A stretch of 64,000 nt of DNA from Xanthomarina sp. F2636L (GCF_026410195.1 NZ_JAPMLM010000069.1:310001-374000); one strand, 5' to 3'; positions 27,590 to 37,070 are shown, counted from the first letter of the stretch. The notes: generated by a model from the letters alone, not told the origin. Numbers and translations: made by a program.

Positions 27590-28099
27590 TTAGATTCCTA
27601 ATTCTTTTTTAACATCGTCAACTAAGTTTTTACCGTCAGCCATAATTACACCTCCACCTTGAGTAGAATCTAAAACGTAATCAAAACCTTGAGCTCTAGC
27701 AACTTTTAAAATGGCAGCTTTAGCTTTTTCAGTAATTGGTTTTAATAAATCAATTTCTTTTTTCTGCATTTCTTGTTGAGCTTGCCCTTGATATTGTTGA
27801 ATATTTTGTTGCATAGTCTGCACTTCAACTAAACGTTTTTGATTTTCTTCGTCAGTTTTAGTTGCAGCTTCAGCCTCGTATTGTTTCATTTTATTTTGAT
27901 ATTCTGTAACCATAGATTGAATATCGGCTTCGTAAGTTTTACCTAACTTATCCATTTCAGCTTGAGCTGTATTCATTTCAGGCATCGCTTTTATTAAGTC
28001 CTGTGTGTTAATATGGGCTACTTTGCTTTGGGCTTGAGTAAAAGTTGTTGCTCCAATAAATAAAGCTGCTGCAAATAAAAAGGTTTTAAAATGTTTCAT
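27590..28099 (-). CDS. OmpH/Skp family periplasmic chaperone (short)
   Basis: A 169-residue exported coiled-coil chaperone for unfolded outer-membrane proteins. Signal peptide about 1-23 (ending FTQAQ), then SKVAHINTQDLIKAMPEM, the usual OmpH opening, a Gln/Lys/Glu-rich helical arm (about 45-120) and the C-terminal strand segment FDYVLDSTQGGGVIMADG. Length is normal for Skp. It lies 41 nt downstream of a larger paralogue. Confidence 0.94.
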   Translation of the reverse strand: MKHFKTFLFAAALFIGATTFTQAQSKVAHINTQDLIKAMPEMNTAQAEMDKLGKTYEADIQSMVTEYQNKMKQYEAEAATKTDEENQKRLVEVQTMQQNIQQYQGQAQQEMQKKEIDLLKPITEKAKAAILKVARAQGFDYVLDSTQGGGVIMADGKNLVDDVKKELGI

Positions 28100-28140
28100 T
28101 TTTTAATAGTATTAATAGGTGTTATAAATTTAATTGTTAT

Positions 28141-29154
28141 TTAGTCTTCAGGCTCTGTGCCATCAGTATTTTTGTTTTCTTCTGCTTGTCTTTCTCTTTC
28201 TTCTTTTGCTTGTTGTCTTTCTTCAAGAATTTTTTGTCTTCTAGCATTTAATTCTTGTTGTCTTGCTTCTCTATCTCTTAATTTTTGTTGTCTGCGTTCT
28301 TCTAGAATTTCTTCTCTGGTTTTTTGCTCTACTGGTTCGCCATCTTCAGTTACAACGTCTCCATCTTCGGTTGTGGTTGTATCTTGATTTTGTGTGTTTC
28401 TAGCATTTAGTTTTTCTTCTCTAATTCTAGCTCTTTCAGCAACGATACTGTCTCTACGCTTTTGTGCTTCCAGTTGTTTTTGTTCGCGTTCGTTTAATAT
28501 TTCTTCTCTGCGTTCTTCGGCAGCTTTTTCTCTAGCTTCTTGTTCTTCGTCTATTTCAGGAAGATTCTCTTCGGCATCTGCAGCTTTTCTTTCCTGTCTA
28601 GTTTGTGCTTGTGTACGCTTAGATGTTCTAGAAATACTTCGTATAACTTCGTCGCTAAAATCGAATCTTTCTGCTGAATACAACATTACCACATCGGCAG
28701 ATTTATCGAATACAAAATCGTATTTTCTTTTTTCAGCCATATCTTGAACGGCTGCAAAAATTTGATCTTGAATAGGCTGAATTAATTGTCTTTTTTGAAT
28801 CATTAAATCGCCATTAGGACCAAAACGTTTTTGTTGATAGTCAAGAATTTCTTTTTCTTCAAACGTAATATCTTCTTCACGCTCTTCGATTAACTCTTTG
28901 GTTAAAAGCGCTTTTTCGTTGCTTAAATCTTTACGTTTCTGTTCAATTCCGCTTAATTGAGTTTCAATTTCGGTTTTCCATTTTTGAACTTTATTATCTA
29001 ATTGTGCCGTGGCTTCTTGATACTCAGGAACATTTTGTAAAATATATTCTGTATCTATATAGCCAATTCTTATACCACGTTGCGCATGAGCAGATATACT
29101 AACTGTAGAAACTATTATCAGTAAAAAAAGAACTTTTAATTTCATCTGTGTCAT
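28141..29154 (-). CDS. OmpH/Skp family chaperone with long charged C-terminal tail
   Basis: A 337-residue relative of the previous gene. Signal peptide ends SAHAQ; the OmpH domain (about 25-185) begins IRIGYIDTEYILQNVPEY and ends with the FVFDKSADVVMLYSAERFDFSD segment. Residues ~190-337 form an additional Arg/Glu/Gln-rich tail (repeats of EERR, REAR, ARRQKILEERQQAKEER) predicted to be a long charged helix, ending in an acidic tip. The usual family length is about 170. ATG 29145 is an alternative start 9 nt inside. Tandem ompH genes after bamA are typical for Bacteroidota. Confidence 0.92.
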   Translation of the reverse strand: MTQMKLKVLFLLIIVSTVSISAHAQRGIRIGYIDTEYILQNVPEYQEATAQLDNKVQKWKTEIETQLSGIEQKRKDLSNEKALLTKELIEEREEDITFEEKEILDYQQKRFGPNGDLMIQKRQLIQPIQDQIFAAVQDMAEKRKYDFVFDKSADVVMLYSAERFDFSDEVIRSISRTSKRTQAQTRQERKAADAEENLPEIDEEQEAREKAAEERREEILNEREQKQLEAQKRRDSIVAERARIREEKLNARNTQNQDTTTTEDGDVVTEDGEPVEQKTREEILEERRQQKLRDREARQQELNARRQKILEERQQAKEERERQAEENKNTDGTEPED

Positions 29155-29317
29155 ATTTTATAATTTATGGGTCTATAAATTCTAAAAACGACAGTTAATT
29201 ATTTATGTTGTCTGTCTATTTTTGAATTAGTATTTTCAAAATTAACGAAATTTAACTTTAAAAATTTTAATTCTCAATTTAAATAATCAAATTGTTAATA
29301 GAAAATATCGTGCCAAA

Positions 29318-31948
29318 TTAGAATTGTTGTCCAATAATAAAGTGAGTTTCCCATCCATTTGGACTGGTTTGACCAGGTACAGGATCGAAACCATAACCAA
29401 AATCAATACCTAATAAACCAAATGCAGGCATGAATACACGTAGTCCAACTCCAGCAGATCGTTTAAGATCGTATGGGTTGTAATCTTTAAATGCATTATA
29501 TGAAATTCCACCTTCCATAAAACCTAAAGCAAATATTTTTGCCTGCTGTTTTAATGTTATTGGATATCTTAATTCTAAAGAGAACTTATTATATATAGTT
29601 CCACCATCGTTTGTTGGAAAGCCATTATCATCAACCGGTTGAATGGATTGATTTGGATATCCACGAAGCCCAATGGTTTCTCTTCCATCTAAACTATAAG
29701 ATCCAAGACCATCACCTCCTAAAAAGAAACGCTCGAAAGGAATGTCTCCTCTATCTTGATTGTAGGCACCTAAGAAACCAAATTCAGCACTAGGTTTTAA
29801 AACTAGTTTTTTAACTATTTCTGCATACCATTCTGCCTTGAATTTAATTTTATAAAATTCTAACCATTTAAAACGTTCTTGATCAATTTCTGCAATCCCA
29901 TTGTTGGCAGCAATTCGATCGTCGTCAGAATAAGTAGGATCATTAACAATTTCACTTAAATCTTCTCTTTCGTGCTTTAAGGCGTTATAATCTACATTAT
30001 TAAACAAAGAATACGGTAGGGTTAGCTTAGCACTTACACTAAAGTTTGAACCTCCAATAGGGAAAACCGGGTCGTTATAAGTACTGTTTCTGCTTAATCC
30101 AATGGTGTATGCTAAGTTATTTGAATACCCATCTCCAAACGTAAATAATCCTGTATTATAGTTCTTTAAGTTATAATGTTGGTAGCTTACTGCTTGAGAC
30201 AAGGTGAAGAAGTTATCTGGGGCAGTTAAACGTTTCGCTAAACCAACAGAAACTCCTGTTATATTAAAACGCTTGTCTTTATCTGCTTTTCCTGTTTGTG
30301 AATCATATAAAAATTGTTTTGTATGAGACACAGAGGTTGAAAACTGCACAGGTTTTTTACCACCTAACCAAGGCTCTGTAAACGAGAAGCTATAGGTTTG
30401 ATAAAACTGACTGGCTTGTAAACGCAAAGATAATTTCTGTCCGTCTCCTCTTGGTACAGGTTTATAAGATTCAAAGTTTAAAAGATTTCTTAATGAGAAG
30501 TTGTTAAATGATAAACCAAGTGTACCAATAAAACCACCACCACCATAACCACCTTGTAATTCTATCTGGCTTGATCCTGTTTCAACCACTACGTATTCTA
30601 AATCGATTGTCCCCTCGTTAGGGTTTGGGTTATTAAAGTTGGTTGCTATTTGAGCAGCATCGAAAAATCCTAACTGACTTAGCTCTCTAATAGTTCTAAT
30701 AACATTCGATTTGTTGTATAACTGACCAGGTCTTGTATGCAACTCTCTGTATATTACATGGTCGTTAGTAACATCGTTTCCTACTACAGTAACATCTGTA
30801 AAGTGAACTGCTTTTCCTTCAGAAATTCTAATTTCTAAATCGATTACATTTCCTTCAGCACCTATTTCTACCGCATTAATAGTTGAAAATAAATATCCGT
30901 TATTTTGATATAGGTTTGTAATATCTACAGCATCTGGATTTTCTGTATCCGCAATTCTTTTTTCAAGTAAAACACCATTATATGTTTCTCCTGGATTGAT
31001 TCTTAAGATTCTTCTTAATACATCGTCTGGATAAACCGAGTTCCCAATAAAATCTATTTTACCAAAAGTGTATAATTCACCTTCTTCCAGTTCTATATAA
31101 ACTGCCACGTGTTTTTTGTCTAATACAACCAAGCTGTCCGAAAGGATTCGTGCATCTCTATAACCGTTTTCTTTATATTTATCTACAACACTGTTAAGAT
31201 CCGTTTTAAAATCTGCTTCGATAAATTTTGAACGCTTAAGAATGTGGGTAATATTTTTCTGCTTGGTGTTCTTCATCGCTTTTTTAAGCTTTGAGTCTGG
31301 TAATACCGTATTTCCAGAAAAATGAATCTCTTTTACTTTTACCTTTTTACCTTTGTCTATATTAATAACCATGTTCATAACACTTTTAGAGGTTTGAATG
31401 GTGTCTTCAACCTCAATAGTATTAATATTTACTTTGGTATTATAAAAACCGTCTTTTTTGTACTTATTAACCAAATAGTTTTTGGTAGTTGTAAGTAGGT
31501 TTTCAGTTACTTTAACGCCTTTATTTAGGGAGTTTTCTGTTATTAGCTTTTCTTTTTTAGATTTTTTAATACCATTAATTTTAACTTCGTTAAGTTCTGG
31601 TAAATCTTCTAATCTAATTTCTAGAAAAACCTCGTTACCTTCAACTCTATTGATGTAGATTTCAATATTATTGAACAAATTAGAATTCCATAGTTTTTTT
31701 ATGGCATTACTAATCTTATCACCAGGGATAATAACTTCTTCTCCAGATCTTAATCCTGAATACGTAATAATAGTTTGTTCGCTGAAACTTGTTTCACCAA
31801 CTACTACAATGCCACCAATTATATATTTTTGGCCATTTTGTGGGTTTGATTCTTGGGCTTGCAAGCTTTGAGTATTTGCAAAAACTAGCAATGTAAAAAT
31901 GAATAGTAAGTATGTTTTCAATAGTACTTTATTAGTTAATTTGTTCAC
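29318..31948 (-). CDS. bamA: Outer membrane protein assembly factor BamA
   Basis: A large Omp85 protein that inserts barrels in the outer membrane. A signal peptide (FIFTLLVFANTQSLQAQ) is followed by five POTRA domains (about residues 45-450; repeats such as EIHFSGNTVLPDSKLKKAM and KIDFIGNSVYPDDVLRRIL) and a 16-strand barrel with the lid-loop signature GLRGYPNQSIQP related to VRGF/Y. It ends in GWETHFIIGQQF, with a terminal Phe as expected. There is no ATG: GTG 31948 (overlapping the uppS stop) or TTG 31921 (just after it) are the two candidates; the GTG is given here. Longer readings enter uppS. Confidence 0.94.
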   Translation of the reverse strand: MNKLTNKVLLKTYLLFIFTLLVFANTQSLQAQESNPQNGQKYIIGGIVVVGETSFSEQTIITYSGLRSGEEVIIPGDKISNAIKKLWNSNLFNNIEIYINRVEGNEVFLEIRLEDLPELNEVKINGIKKSKKEKLITENSLNKGVKVTENLLTTTKNYLVNKYKKDGFYNTKVNINTIEVEDTIQTSKSVMNMVINIDKGKKVKVKEIHFSGNTVLPDSKLKKAMKNTKQKNITHILKRSKFIEADFKTDLNSVVDKYKENGYRDARILSDSLVVLDKKHVAVYIELEEGELYTFGKIDFIGNSVYPDDVLRRILRINPGETYNGVLLEKRIADTENPDAVDITNLYQNNGYLFSTINAVEIGAEGNVIDLEIRISEGKAVHFTDVTVVGNDVTNDHVIYRELHTRPGQLYNKSNVIRTIRELSQLGFFDAAQIATNFNNPNPNEGTIDLEYVVVETGSSQIELQGGYGGGGFIGTLGLSFNNFSLRNLLNFESYKPVPRGDGQKLSLRLQASQFYQTYSFSFTEPWLGGKKPVQFSTSVSHTKQFLYDSQTGKADKDKRFNITGVSVGLAKRLTAPDNFFTLSQAVSYQHYNLKNYNTGLFTFGDGYSNNLAYTIGLSRNSTYNDPVFPIGGSNFSVSAKLTLPYSLFNNVDYNALKHEREDLSEIVNDPTYSDDDRIAANNGIAEIDQERFKWLEFYKIKFKAEWYAEIVKKLVLKPSAEFGFLGAYNQDRGDIPFERFFLGGDGLGSYSLDGRETIGLRGYPNQSIQPVDDNGFPTNDGGTIYNKFSLELRYPITLKQQAKIFALGFMEGGISYNAFKDYNPYDLKRSAGVGLRVFMPAFGLLGIDFGYGFDPVPGQTSPNGWETHFIIGQQF

Positions 31949-32672
31949 TTGTTTTCCCAAATCTTCGTTCTCTTTTTTGATATTCAATAATGGCTTCATA
32001 TAAATGTTGCTTCGTAAAGTCTGGCCAAAGTACATTTGTAAAATATAATTCTGCATAGGCAATTTGCCATAAAAGGAAATTGCTGATACGCTGTTCGCCA
32101 CTTGTTCTAATAAGCAAATCTACGTCGTGTAAATTTTGCGTGTAAAGATGCTCATTAATAACCGATTCATCAATATTTTCGGGCGAAATTATATTATTTT
32201 TAACTTTAATGCTTATTTTTTTTACTGTATTTATTAATTCTTCTCTTGAACCATAACTTAAGGCAAGAGTTAAAATCATTCGTTTATTATCTTTTGTTTT
32301 TTCAATTACTTCTTGAAGTTCTTTATGTGCTTTCTTAGGAAGTTCCTCTAAATTGCCAATAGCCAAAAGTTTGATGTCGTTATCTTGAAGGGTTTTAATT
32401 TCCTTCTTTAATGAAGCCACTAGCAGGTTCATAAGCGTTTTTACTTCAAGCTTTGGTCTGTTCCAATTCTCAGTAGAAAACGCATAGAGTGTTAGGTTTT
32501 CTATACCAAGTTCGGCAGATCCTTCAACTACTTGCCTTACAGATTTGGTGCCATTTTCATGTCCAAAAGCACGTAGCATGCCTTTTTGTTTTGCCCAACG
32601 TCCATTTCCATCCATAATTATGGCCAGATGTTTGGGTAATTTACTCGTATTTATTTGTGATTTTAATTCCAT
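31932..32672 (-). CDS. uppS: Isoprenyl (undecaprenyl) diphosphate synthase
   Basis: A 246-residue cis-prenyltransferase producing undecaprenyl diphosphate, the lipid carrier for peptidoglycan and polysaccharides. HLAIIMDGNGRWAKQKG contains the catalytic Asp21; LTLYAFSTENWNRP and DLLIRTSGEQRISNFLLWQIAYAELYF are further signatures. ATG 32672 shares one base with the stop of the porG-like gene (TAATG), while the 3' end overlaps bamA. Longer starts would run into the upstream gene. Confidence 0.97.
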   Translation of the reverse strand: MELKSQINTSKLPKHLAIIMDGNGRWAKQKGMLRAFGHENGTKSVRQVVEGSAELGIENLTLYAFSTENWNRPKLEVKTLMNLLVASLKKEIKTLQDNDIKLLAIGNLEELPKKAHKELQEVIEKTKDNKRMILTLALSYGSREELINTVKKISIKVKNNIISPENIDESVINEHLYTQNLHDVDLLIRTSGEQRISNFLLWQIAYAELYFTNVLWPDFTKQHLYEAIIEYQKRERRFGKTSEQIN

Positions 32673-33361
32673 TAAAAAACGCAGTAGCAAGGTTTTCTAC
32701 CAAAGGTATAAGTTAGTGTAACTCCAGTAAACATGTACCAGTCGTTATTGTTTTTGTTTCCAAAGGCATTTGGAGCATCATTATCGTAATCCGGAGCGCT
32801 TCCATCGATCTCGTCACTAAAAGTATATCTGGCTCCAATTTCTGCACCAATAACAAAATTGTCCATAAATCGGTATTTGAAACCTAAAACCATAGGAATA
32901 CCATAAGCAATACTCGTTGTGTTTTCAGAAACCAGGACTCCTTTTTTTGTAAAGTAAAAATTATCATGATAAGCTGCCGTAATTCCACTATATAAATAGG
33001 GGGTTGCTTTATTTGTGCCTTGGTGTAGGTCGAAATCTAAGAACGTAAATTCTATTCCTAACGATGCTTCAACAATATGATTATTTATTTGATACCCTCT
33101 TTCTTGTCTTCTTGGGTCATCCGATTTTAAATCGTTCATTTCTAATTCAGAATATATTAGAGAAAGTCTAAATGAATGTCTTGGACTTCTATTCCATTTA
33201 TAGATACCACCAATAGCAAGTTGGTTTGGTGCAATATAATCTGTTGCTCCAACATCGCCAATAAAATTGCTACCCCCAAGAAATACACCAAGTTCATGGG
33301 TTTGCGAGTAGCTTAATTGAATAGTTAGTATGAAAAAAAATATTGTGGTTAAATACCTCAT
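32672..33361 (-). CDS. PorG-like outer-membrane protein (DUF6089)
   Basis: A 229-residue protein with signal peptide (1-20, ending LSYSQ) and an eight-strand-like outer-membrane barrel pattern (HELGVFLGGSNFIGDVG at the start, WYMFTGVTLTYTFGRKPCYC at the end). It belongs, as I recognise it, to DUF6089, the family of Porphyromonas PorG, an outer-membrane component of the type IX secretion system. The gene order porG-uppS-bamA-ompH-ompH is the same as in Porphyromonas, which supports the call. A T9SS gene is thus embedded in the barrel-assembly operon. Confidence 0.8.
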   Translation of the reverse strand: MRYLTTIFFFILTIQLSYSQTHELGVFLGGSNFIGDVGATDYIAPNQLAIGGIYKWNRSPRHSFRLSLIYSELEMNDLKSDDPRRQERGYQINNHIVEASLGIEFTFLDFDLHQGTNKATPYLYSGITAAYHDNFYFTKKGVLVSENTTSIAYGIPMVLGFKYRFMDNFVIGAEIGARYTFSDEIDGSAPDYDNDAPNAFGNKNNNDWYMFTGVTLTYTFGRKPCYCVF

Positions 33362-33461
33362 AAATGTTCAAAAGTTTGCAAATATAATAAATAAGATTAG
33401 CCTATAGCAATTTGAATCAAATTGTTATAGGATTAAAACAGTTTTTCTTACAAATTATTGT

Positions 33462-34346
33462 TTAATTGCGTCTGTCTTCACCCCAAAGTAATTTTTTACG
33501 AAGTGTATCTAAGAAACTTTCGTTTAATAATTCTATCATTTTTATTTTAAAAGGTGCTTTTTTTATTGTTACAATGGTTTCGTTGCTTAAGGTCGCAATT
33601 CTGGAATCTAAAGAAATTAAAAAGTTGTCTTCTCTTCCATTAACTTTTAATTTTATTTCGGTAGAATCTGTAATAATTAAAGGTCTAGCACTTAAATTAT
33701 GTGGTGCAATTGGAGTAATAACAAAACTATTGGTGTCTGGGGTAATTACAGGGCCTCCACAACTTAGGGAATATCCAGTAGAGCCAGTTGGGGTTGCTAC
33801 TATTAAACCATCGCTCCAATAAGATGTTAAGTATTCGTCATTTAACCTGGTTTCTACTGTTATCATAGAAGTGGTGTTTTTTCTACTAATAGCTATTTCA
33901 TTTAAAGCGAAATCTAAATCATTAAATTCTGAATATGTTGGCGAGGTTTTAATAGAAAGTAAACTGCGCTCAGAAATTTTATAGTTTCCGGATAATATAT
34001 CGTCTATGGCACTTATTATATTTTCGTTTTGAATGGTTGCTAAAAAACCTAGCCTTCCTGTATTTATACCAACAATTGGAATGTCTAAATCTTTAACCAA
34101 AGTGGTGGTTCTAAGCATGGTGCCATCTCCACCAATACTAATTAATAAATCGAAACTTTTATCTAAAGATTGAAAGGTTTTAAATTTATCGTAATTCTTG
34201 TTATTTGTTAGATTGTGATTAATTATGTCGAAAAAGTTCTCTTCTACATATACATTTGTATTCTTTTCGTAAAGATAGTCCAGAAGAATTTCTACAGCTT
34301 CCTCAGCATTTTTATGATAGAATTGACCAAAAATTGCAATTTTCAT
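33462..34346 (-). CDS. nadK: NAD kinase
   Basis: A 294-residue ATP-NAD kinase that makes NADP. The GGDGT motif is at residues 72-76 (ISIGGDGTMLRT), and the second conserved region TPTGSTGYSLSCGGPV is intact, followed by TPIAPHNLSARPLII. The length is standard. It starts 1 nt after the CBS-domain gene stop and is 100 nt upstream of the porG-like gene. Confidence 0.97.
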   Translation of the reverse strand: MKIAIFGQFYHKNAEEAVEILLDYLYEKNTNVYVEENFFDIINHNLTNNKNYDKFKTFQSLDKSFDLLISIGGDGTMLRTTTLVKDLDIPIVGINTGRLGFLATIQNENIISAIDDILSGNYKISERSLLSIKTSPTYSEFNDLDFALNEIAISRKNTTSMITVETRLNDEYLTSYWSDGLIVATPTGSTGYSLSCGGPVITPDTNSFVITPIAPHNLSARPLIITDSTEIKLKVNGREDNFLISLDSRIATLSNETIVTIKKAPFKIKMIELLNESFLDTLRKKLLWGEDRRN

Positions 34347-34347
34347 A

Positions 34348-35007
34348 TTAAATGTTTAAATATTTATTTAAATAATCTGAACGTTCTTTTAAGTTCTCTA
34401 GATAACTGTCTTCTTCATGTCCAGAAACAACAACATAGCTGTAACGTCTAAAAGTTTGCATGATGTCATTCAACCCAGTATTGCCAATTTTAAGAGTAAT
34501 TTGTACCAAATCGTTTTCCATTTTCGAAATAAATGCGCCCAATAGTTTACCATCGTTAGATTCTACAATCTGACTAAGTTCACTAAAAGAATAATCGTTA
34601 ATGCTTTTTTCTACAATTAAAATGCTTCCACCTTCAGCAAAAAATGGGGTTTCATTAAACAAGCTAATCACATCGTTTAATTCATAATAGCCTAAATAAT
34701 TATTTTTGTCGTTTAAAACGGGCATAATGTTAGAAGAGTTTTGAGCAAAAGCTTCAAGAACATCTAGCCACACGGTTTGATGTCTCACAAAAAAACCTTC
34801 AATGGCGTGACTGTAATCAGAAATAGACTTCTGACTATTAAAACAATGCGCATCTGTTTCAGACATGCAGCCTAAATACACACCCTCTTTATTTTTTATA
34901 GGAATATGGGAGTAGGTAAGCTGATTAAACAAAAGTTGCATATCACTAATTTTATCATCTTTATCAAGTGGTTTGATATCGTTTATTATGTATTCTGAAA
35001 GATTCAT
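34348..35007 (-). CDS. CBS-domain protein with C-terminal ACT-like part
   Basis: A 219-residue cytosolic protein. Two CBS motifs span about 8-120 (TYSHIPIKNKEGVYLGCMS and IMPVLNDKNNYLGYYELNDVI), followed by a ~70-residue region (ILIVEKSINDYSFSELSQIVESNDGKLLG) resembling an ACT fold. CBS pairs bind adenosyl ligands; AcuB-like proteins have a similar layout. The tight coupling to nadK (1-nt gap) hints at nucleotide sensing, but that is inference. Confidence 0.85.
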   Translation of the reverse strand: MNLSEYIINDIKPLDKDDKISDMQLLFNQLTYSHIPIKNKEGVYLGCMSETDAHCFNSQKSISDYSHAIEGFFVRHQTVWLDVLEAFAQNSSNIMPVLNDKNNYLGYYELNDVISLFNETPFFAEGGSILIVEKSINDYSFSELSQIVESNDGKLLGAFISKMENDLVQITLKIGNTGLNDIMQTFRRYSYVVVSGHEEDSYLENLKERSDYLNKYLNI

Positions 35008-35069
35008 TGTTTCAATTAAAGTTCCTGCAAATTAATTAAAAATTACTACAATAACCTTGATTGACTTTG

Positions 35070-35077
35070 TATTTTTG
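35070..35077 (+). promoter_or_regulatory. Likely -7 element for pdxJ
   Basis: TATTTTTG fits TAnnTTTG 20 nt before the pdxJ ATG; the -33 position shows no TTTG, so only the -7 half is convincing. An upstream in-frame TTG at 35061 lies before this box and is not used. Confidence 0.5.
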
Positions 35078-35096
35078 TAGTATTAAAATAGAGGTC

Positions 35097-35810
35097 ATGA
35101 CAAAATTAAGTGTTAACATAAATAAGATTGCTACTTTAAGGAATTCTAGAGGTGGCAATACTCCAAACGTGGTTCAGTTTGCTAAAGATGTACAAGCTTT
35201 TGGTGCAGAAGGAGTCACCATTCATCCAAGACCAGACGAAAGACATATTAGGTATCAAGATGCTTACGATTTGAAATCGGAAGTTTTCACAGAATATAAT
35301 ATTGAAGGAAATCCAGTTGATAAATTTTTAAAAATGGTTTTAGAATTAAAACCAACTCAAGTAACTTTAGTTCCAGATGCTGAAGATGCTATAACAAGCA
35401 ATGCAGGCTGGGATACTATAAAACATAAAGATTTTTTAATAGATGTTATTAAGGAGTTTAAAGATCATGGTATTAGAACTTCCATTTTTGTCGATCCAGA
35501 TTTAAAACAAATAGAAGGAGCCAAAGCTACCGGAACAGATAGAATAGAACTTTACACAGAAGCTTTTGCACATGAATATGGTTTAGGAAATAAATCAGCA
35601 ATCAAACCTTATACAGCTTGTGCTGAACTAGCCAATTCTTTAGGTTTAGGCGTCAATGCAGGACACGATTTGTCTTTAGATAATATTAAGTTTTTTAAAG
35701 AACATGTTCCAGGATTGTTAGAGGTGTCTATTGGACATGCGCTTATTTCAGAAAGTTTATATTTAGGCGTAGAGAATGTGATACAAATGTATTTGCAGAG
35801 ACTAAAATAG
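35097..35810 (+). CDS. pdxJ: Pyridoxine 5'-phosphate synthase
   Basis: A 237-residue TIM-barrel enzyme that condenses 3-amino-2-oxopropyl phosphate with deoxyxylulose 5-phosphate to form pyridoxine 5'-phosphate. TKLSVNINKIATLRNSRGG, VTIHPRPDERHIR and the late VNAGHDLSLDN are the family signatures. ATG 35097 follows an AGAGGT purine stretch and a -7 box. The DXP-dependent vitamin B6 route is therefore present. Divergent from the CBS-nadK cluster. Confidence 0.97.
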   Translation: MTKLSVNINKIATLRNSRGGNTPNVVQFAKDVQAFGAEGVTIHPRPDERHIRYQDAYDLKSEVFTEYNIEGNPVDKFLKMVLELKPTQVTLVPDAEDAITSNAGWDTIKHKDFLIDVIKEFKDHGIRTSIFVDPDLKQIEGAKATGTDRIELYTEAFAHEYGLGNKSAIKPYTACAELANSLGLGVNAGHDLSLDNIKFFKEHVPGLLEVSIGHALISESLYLGVENVIQMYLQRLK

Positions 35811-35886
35811 CTTTTAGTAATAAGTTACACTAATAAGTAAATAATTAAAGGTGAAGAGCAGTCGAAGCCTCAAAAAATTTAAACCA

Positions 35887-36654
35887 ATGGAACAATTATA
35901 TTCAAACATACTAGGCGAAGGCAAACCATTTGTAATCCTTCATGGTTTTTTAGGCATGAGTGATAATTGGAAAACACTTGGTGCCAAGTTTAGTGAACAA
36001 AACTATGAGGTTCATTTATTAGATCAGCGAAACCATGGAAGAAGCTTTCATAGCAATGATTTTAATTACGATTTATTAGTTGAAGATTTAAAGAGCTATT
36101 GCGAAACTCATCAATTAAAAGACATTATACTACTTGGTCATTCCATGGGAGGAAAAGTAGCCATGCTTTTTGCAGCAACATATCCAGAGCTTGTTTCTAA
36201 ATTGTTGATTGCAGATATTTCACCAAGATATTATCCAGTTCATCATGAGTTGATATTAAAAGGCTTAAGTAGTCTCAATTTTAAAAACATGGAAAGTAGA
36301 GGAGATGCAGACGATCAATTAGCTAAATATATTTCAGATTTTGGTATTCGTCAGTTTTTATTAAAAAACTTGTATTGGAATGATGCTAAAGAACTAGCTT
36401 TAAGAATCAATTTAAAGGCATTAAAAGAAAATATAGAGGAAATAGGAGAAGCTTTGCCAATACATGCGCAATACATGGGAGAAACACTTTTTTTACGTGG
36501 CGACAGATCAGAATATATTGGGTTGCAAGACGAGTCTCTTATAAAAAGTCATTTTCCAAACTCTCAAATTGTAACCATTCCAAAATCCGGTCATTGGCTA
36601 CATGCCGAAAACCCAAAAGCCTTCTTTAATGAAGTTTTAAAATTTCTAGGATAG
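35887..36654 (+). CDS. Alpha/beta hydrolase (YbfF-like)
   Basis: A 255-residue alpha/beta hydrolase. FVILHGFLGMSDNWK supplies the oxyanion hole, the nucleophile elbow GHSMGG places Ser86, and the catalytic His is in SGHWLHAENP near the C-terminus, with the general layout of YbfF-type esterases. Substrate unknown. An earlier possible start at 35851 adds a basic stub without conservation, so ATG 35887 is preferred. It lies 76 nt after pdxJ in the same direction. Confidence 0.88.
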   Translation: MEQLYSNILGEGKPFVILHGFLGMSDNWKTLGAKFSEQNYEVHLLDQRNHGRSFHSNDFNYDLLVEDLKSYCETHQLKDIILLGHSMGGKVAMLFAATYPELVSKLLIADISPRYYPVHHELILKGLSSLNFKNMESRGDADDQLAKYISDFGIRQFLLKNLYWNDAKELALRINLKALKENIEEIGEALPIHAQYMGETLFLRGDRSEYIGLQDESLIKSHFPNSQIVTIPKSGHWLHAENPKAFFNEVLKFLG

Positions 36655-36698
36655 TTATAGCAAGTTTCCTATCTTTCAATCTAACTAAATTAATATTT

Positions 36699-37046
36699 AT
36701 GAATTTAATTATCCGTATATTATTAACTGCAGTGGCAGTTGTTTTACTGGCTTATATCCTGCCAGGGGTTGAGGTTTCCGGCTTTGGAGCTGCAATAATT
36801 GTAGCTATTGTATTAGGTTTACTTAATATTTTTATCAAGCCTATTTTAGTTATTCTAACTTTGCCAATAACCGTAATCACTTTAGGTTTATTTCTACTCG
36901 TTATTAATGCCTTAATTATTTTAATGGCAAACAGTTTTATAGATGGTTTTACAGTCAGTGGGTTTTGGATAGCCTTGTTGTTTAGCTTGTTATTGTCATT
37001 GCTTCAATCTATCTTATTTTCTGTATTGAAAGAAGATGTAAACTAG
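36699..37046 (+). CDS. Phage-holin-4-like family membrane protein
   Basis: A 115-residue membrane protein with four helices. The opening LLTAVAVVLLAYILPGVEVSGFGAAIIVAIVLGLLNIFIKPIL and the later ALIILMANSFIDGFTVSGFW match the Phage_holin_4_2 (YvlD-like) family. Despite the name these are chromosomal proteins with no lysis role shown. There are no phage genes nearby. Confidence 0.88.
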   Translation: MNLIIRILLTAVAVVLLAYILPGVEVSGFGAAIIVAIVLGLLNIFIKPILVILTLPITVITLGLFLLVINALIILMANSFIDGFTVSGFWIALLFSLLLSLLQSILFSVLKEDVN

Positions 37047-37070
37047 GCTGAAATACAATACGTTAAAAAC

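Noticed and set aside
28157-28747. Plus-strand frames opposite the long ompH tail
   Set aside because: Ser/Leu/Cys-rich shadows of the Arg/Glu/Gln-rich coiled-coil codons.
29318-32101. BamA starting at 32101
   Set aside because: The first 50 residues would lie wholly inside uppS in another frame and precede the signal peptide.
36699-37046. Prophage trace from the holin-like gene
   Set aside because: No other phage gene nearby; the family is a chromosomal membrane protein family in spite of its name.
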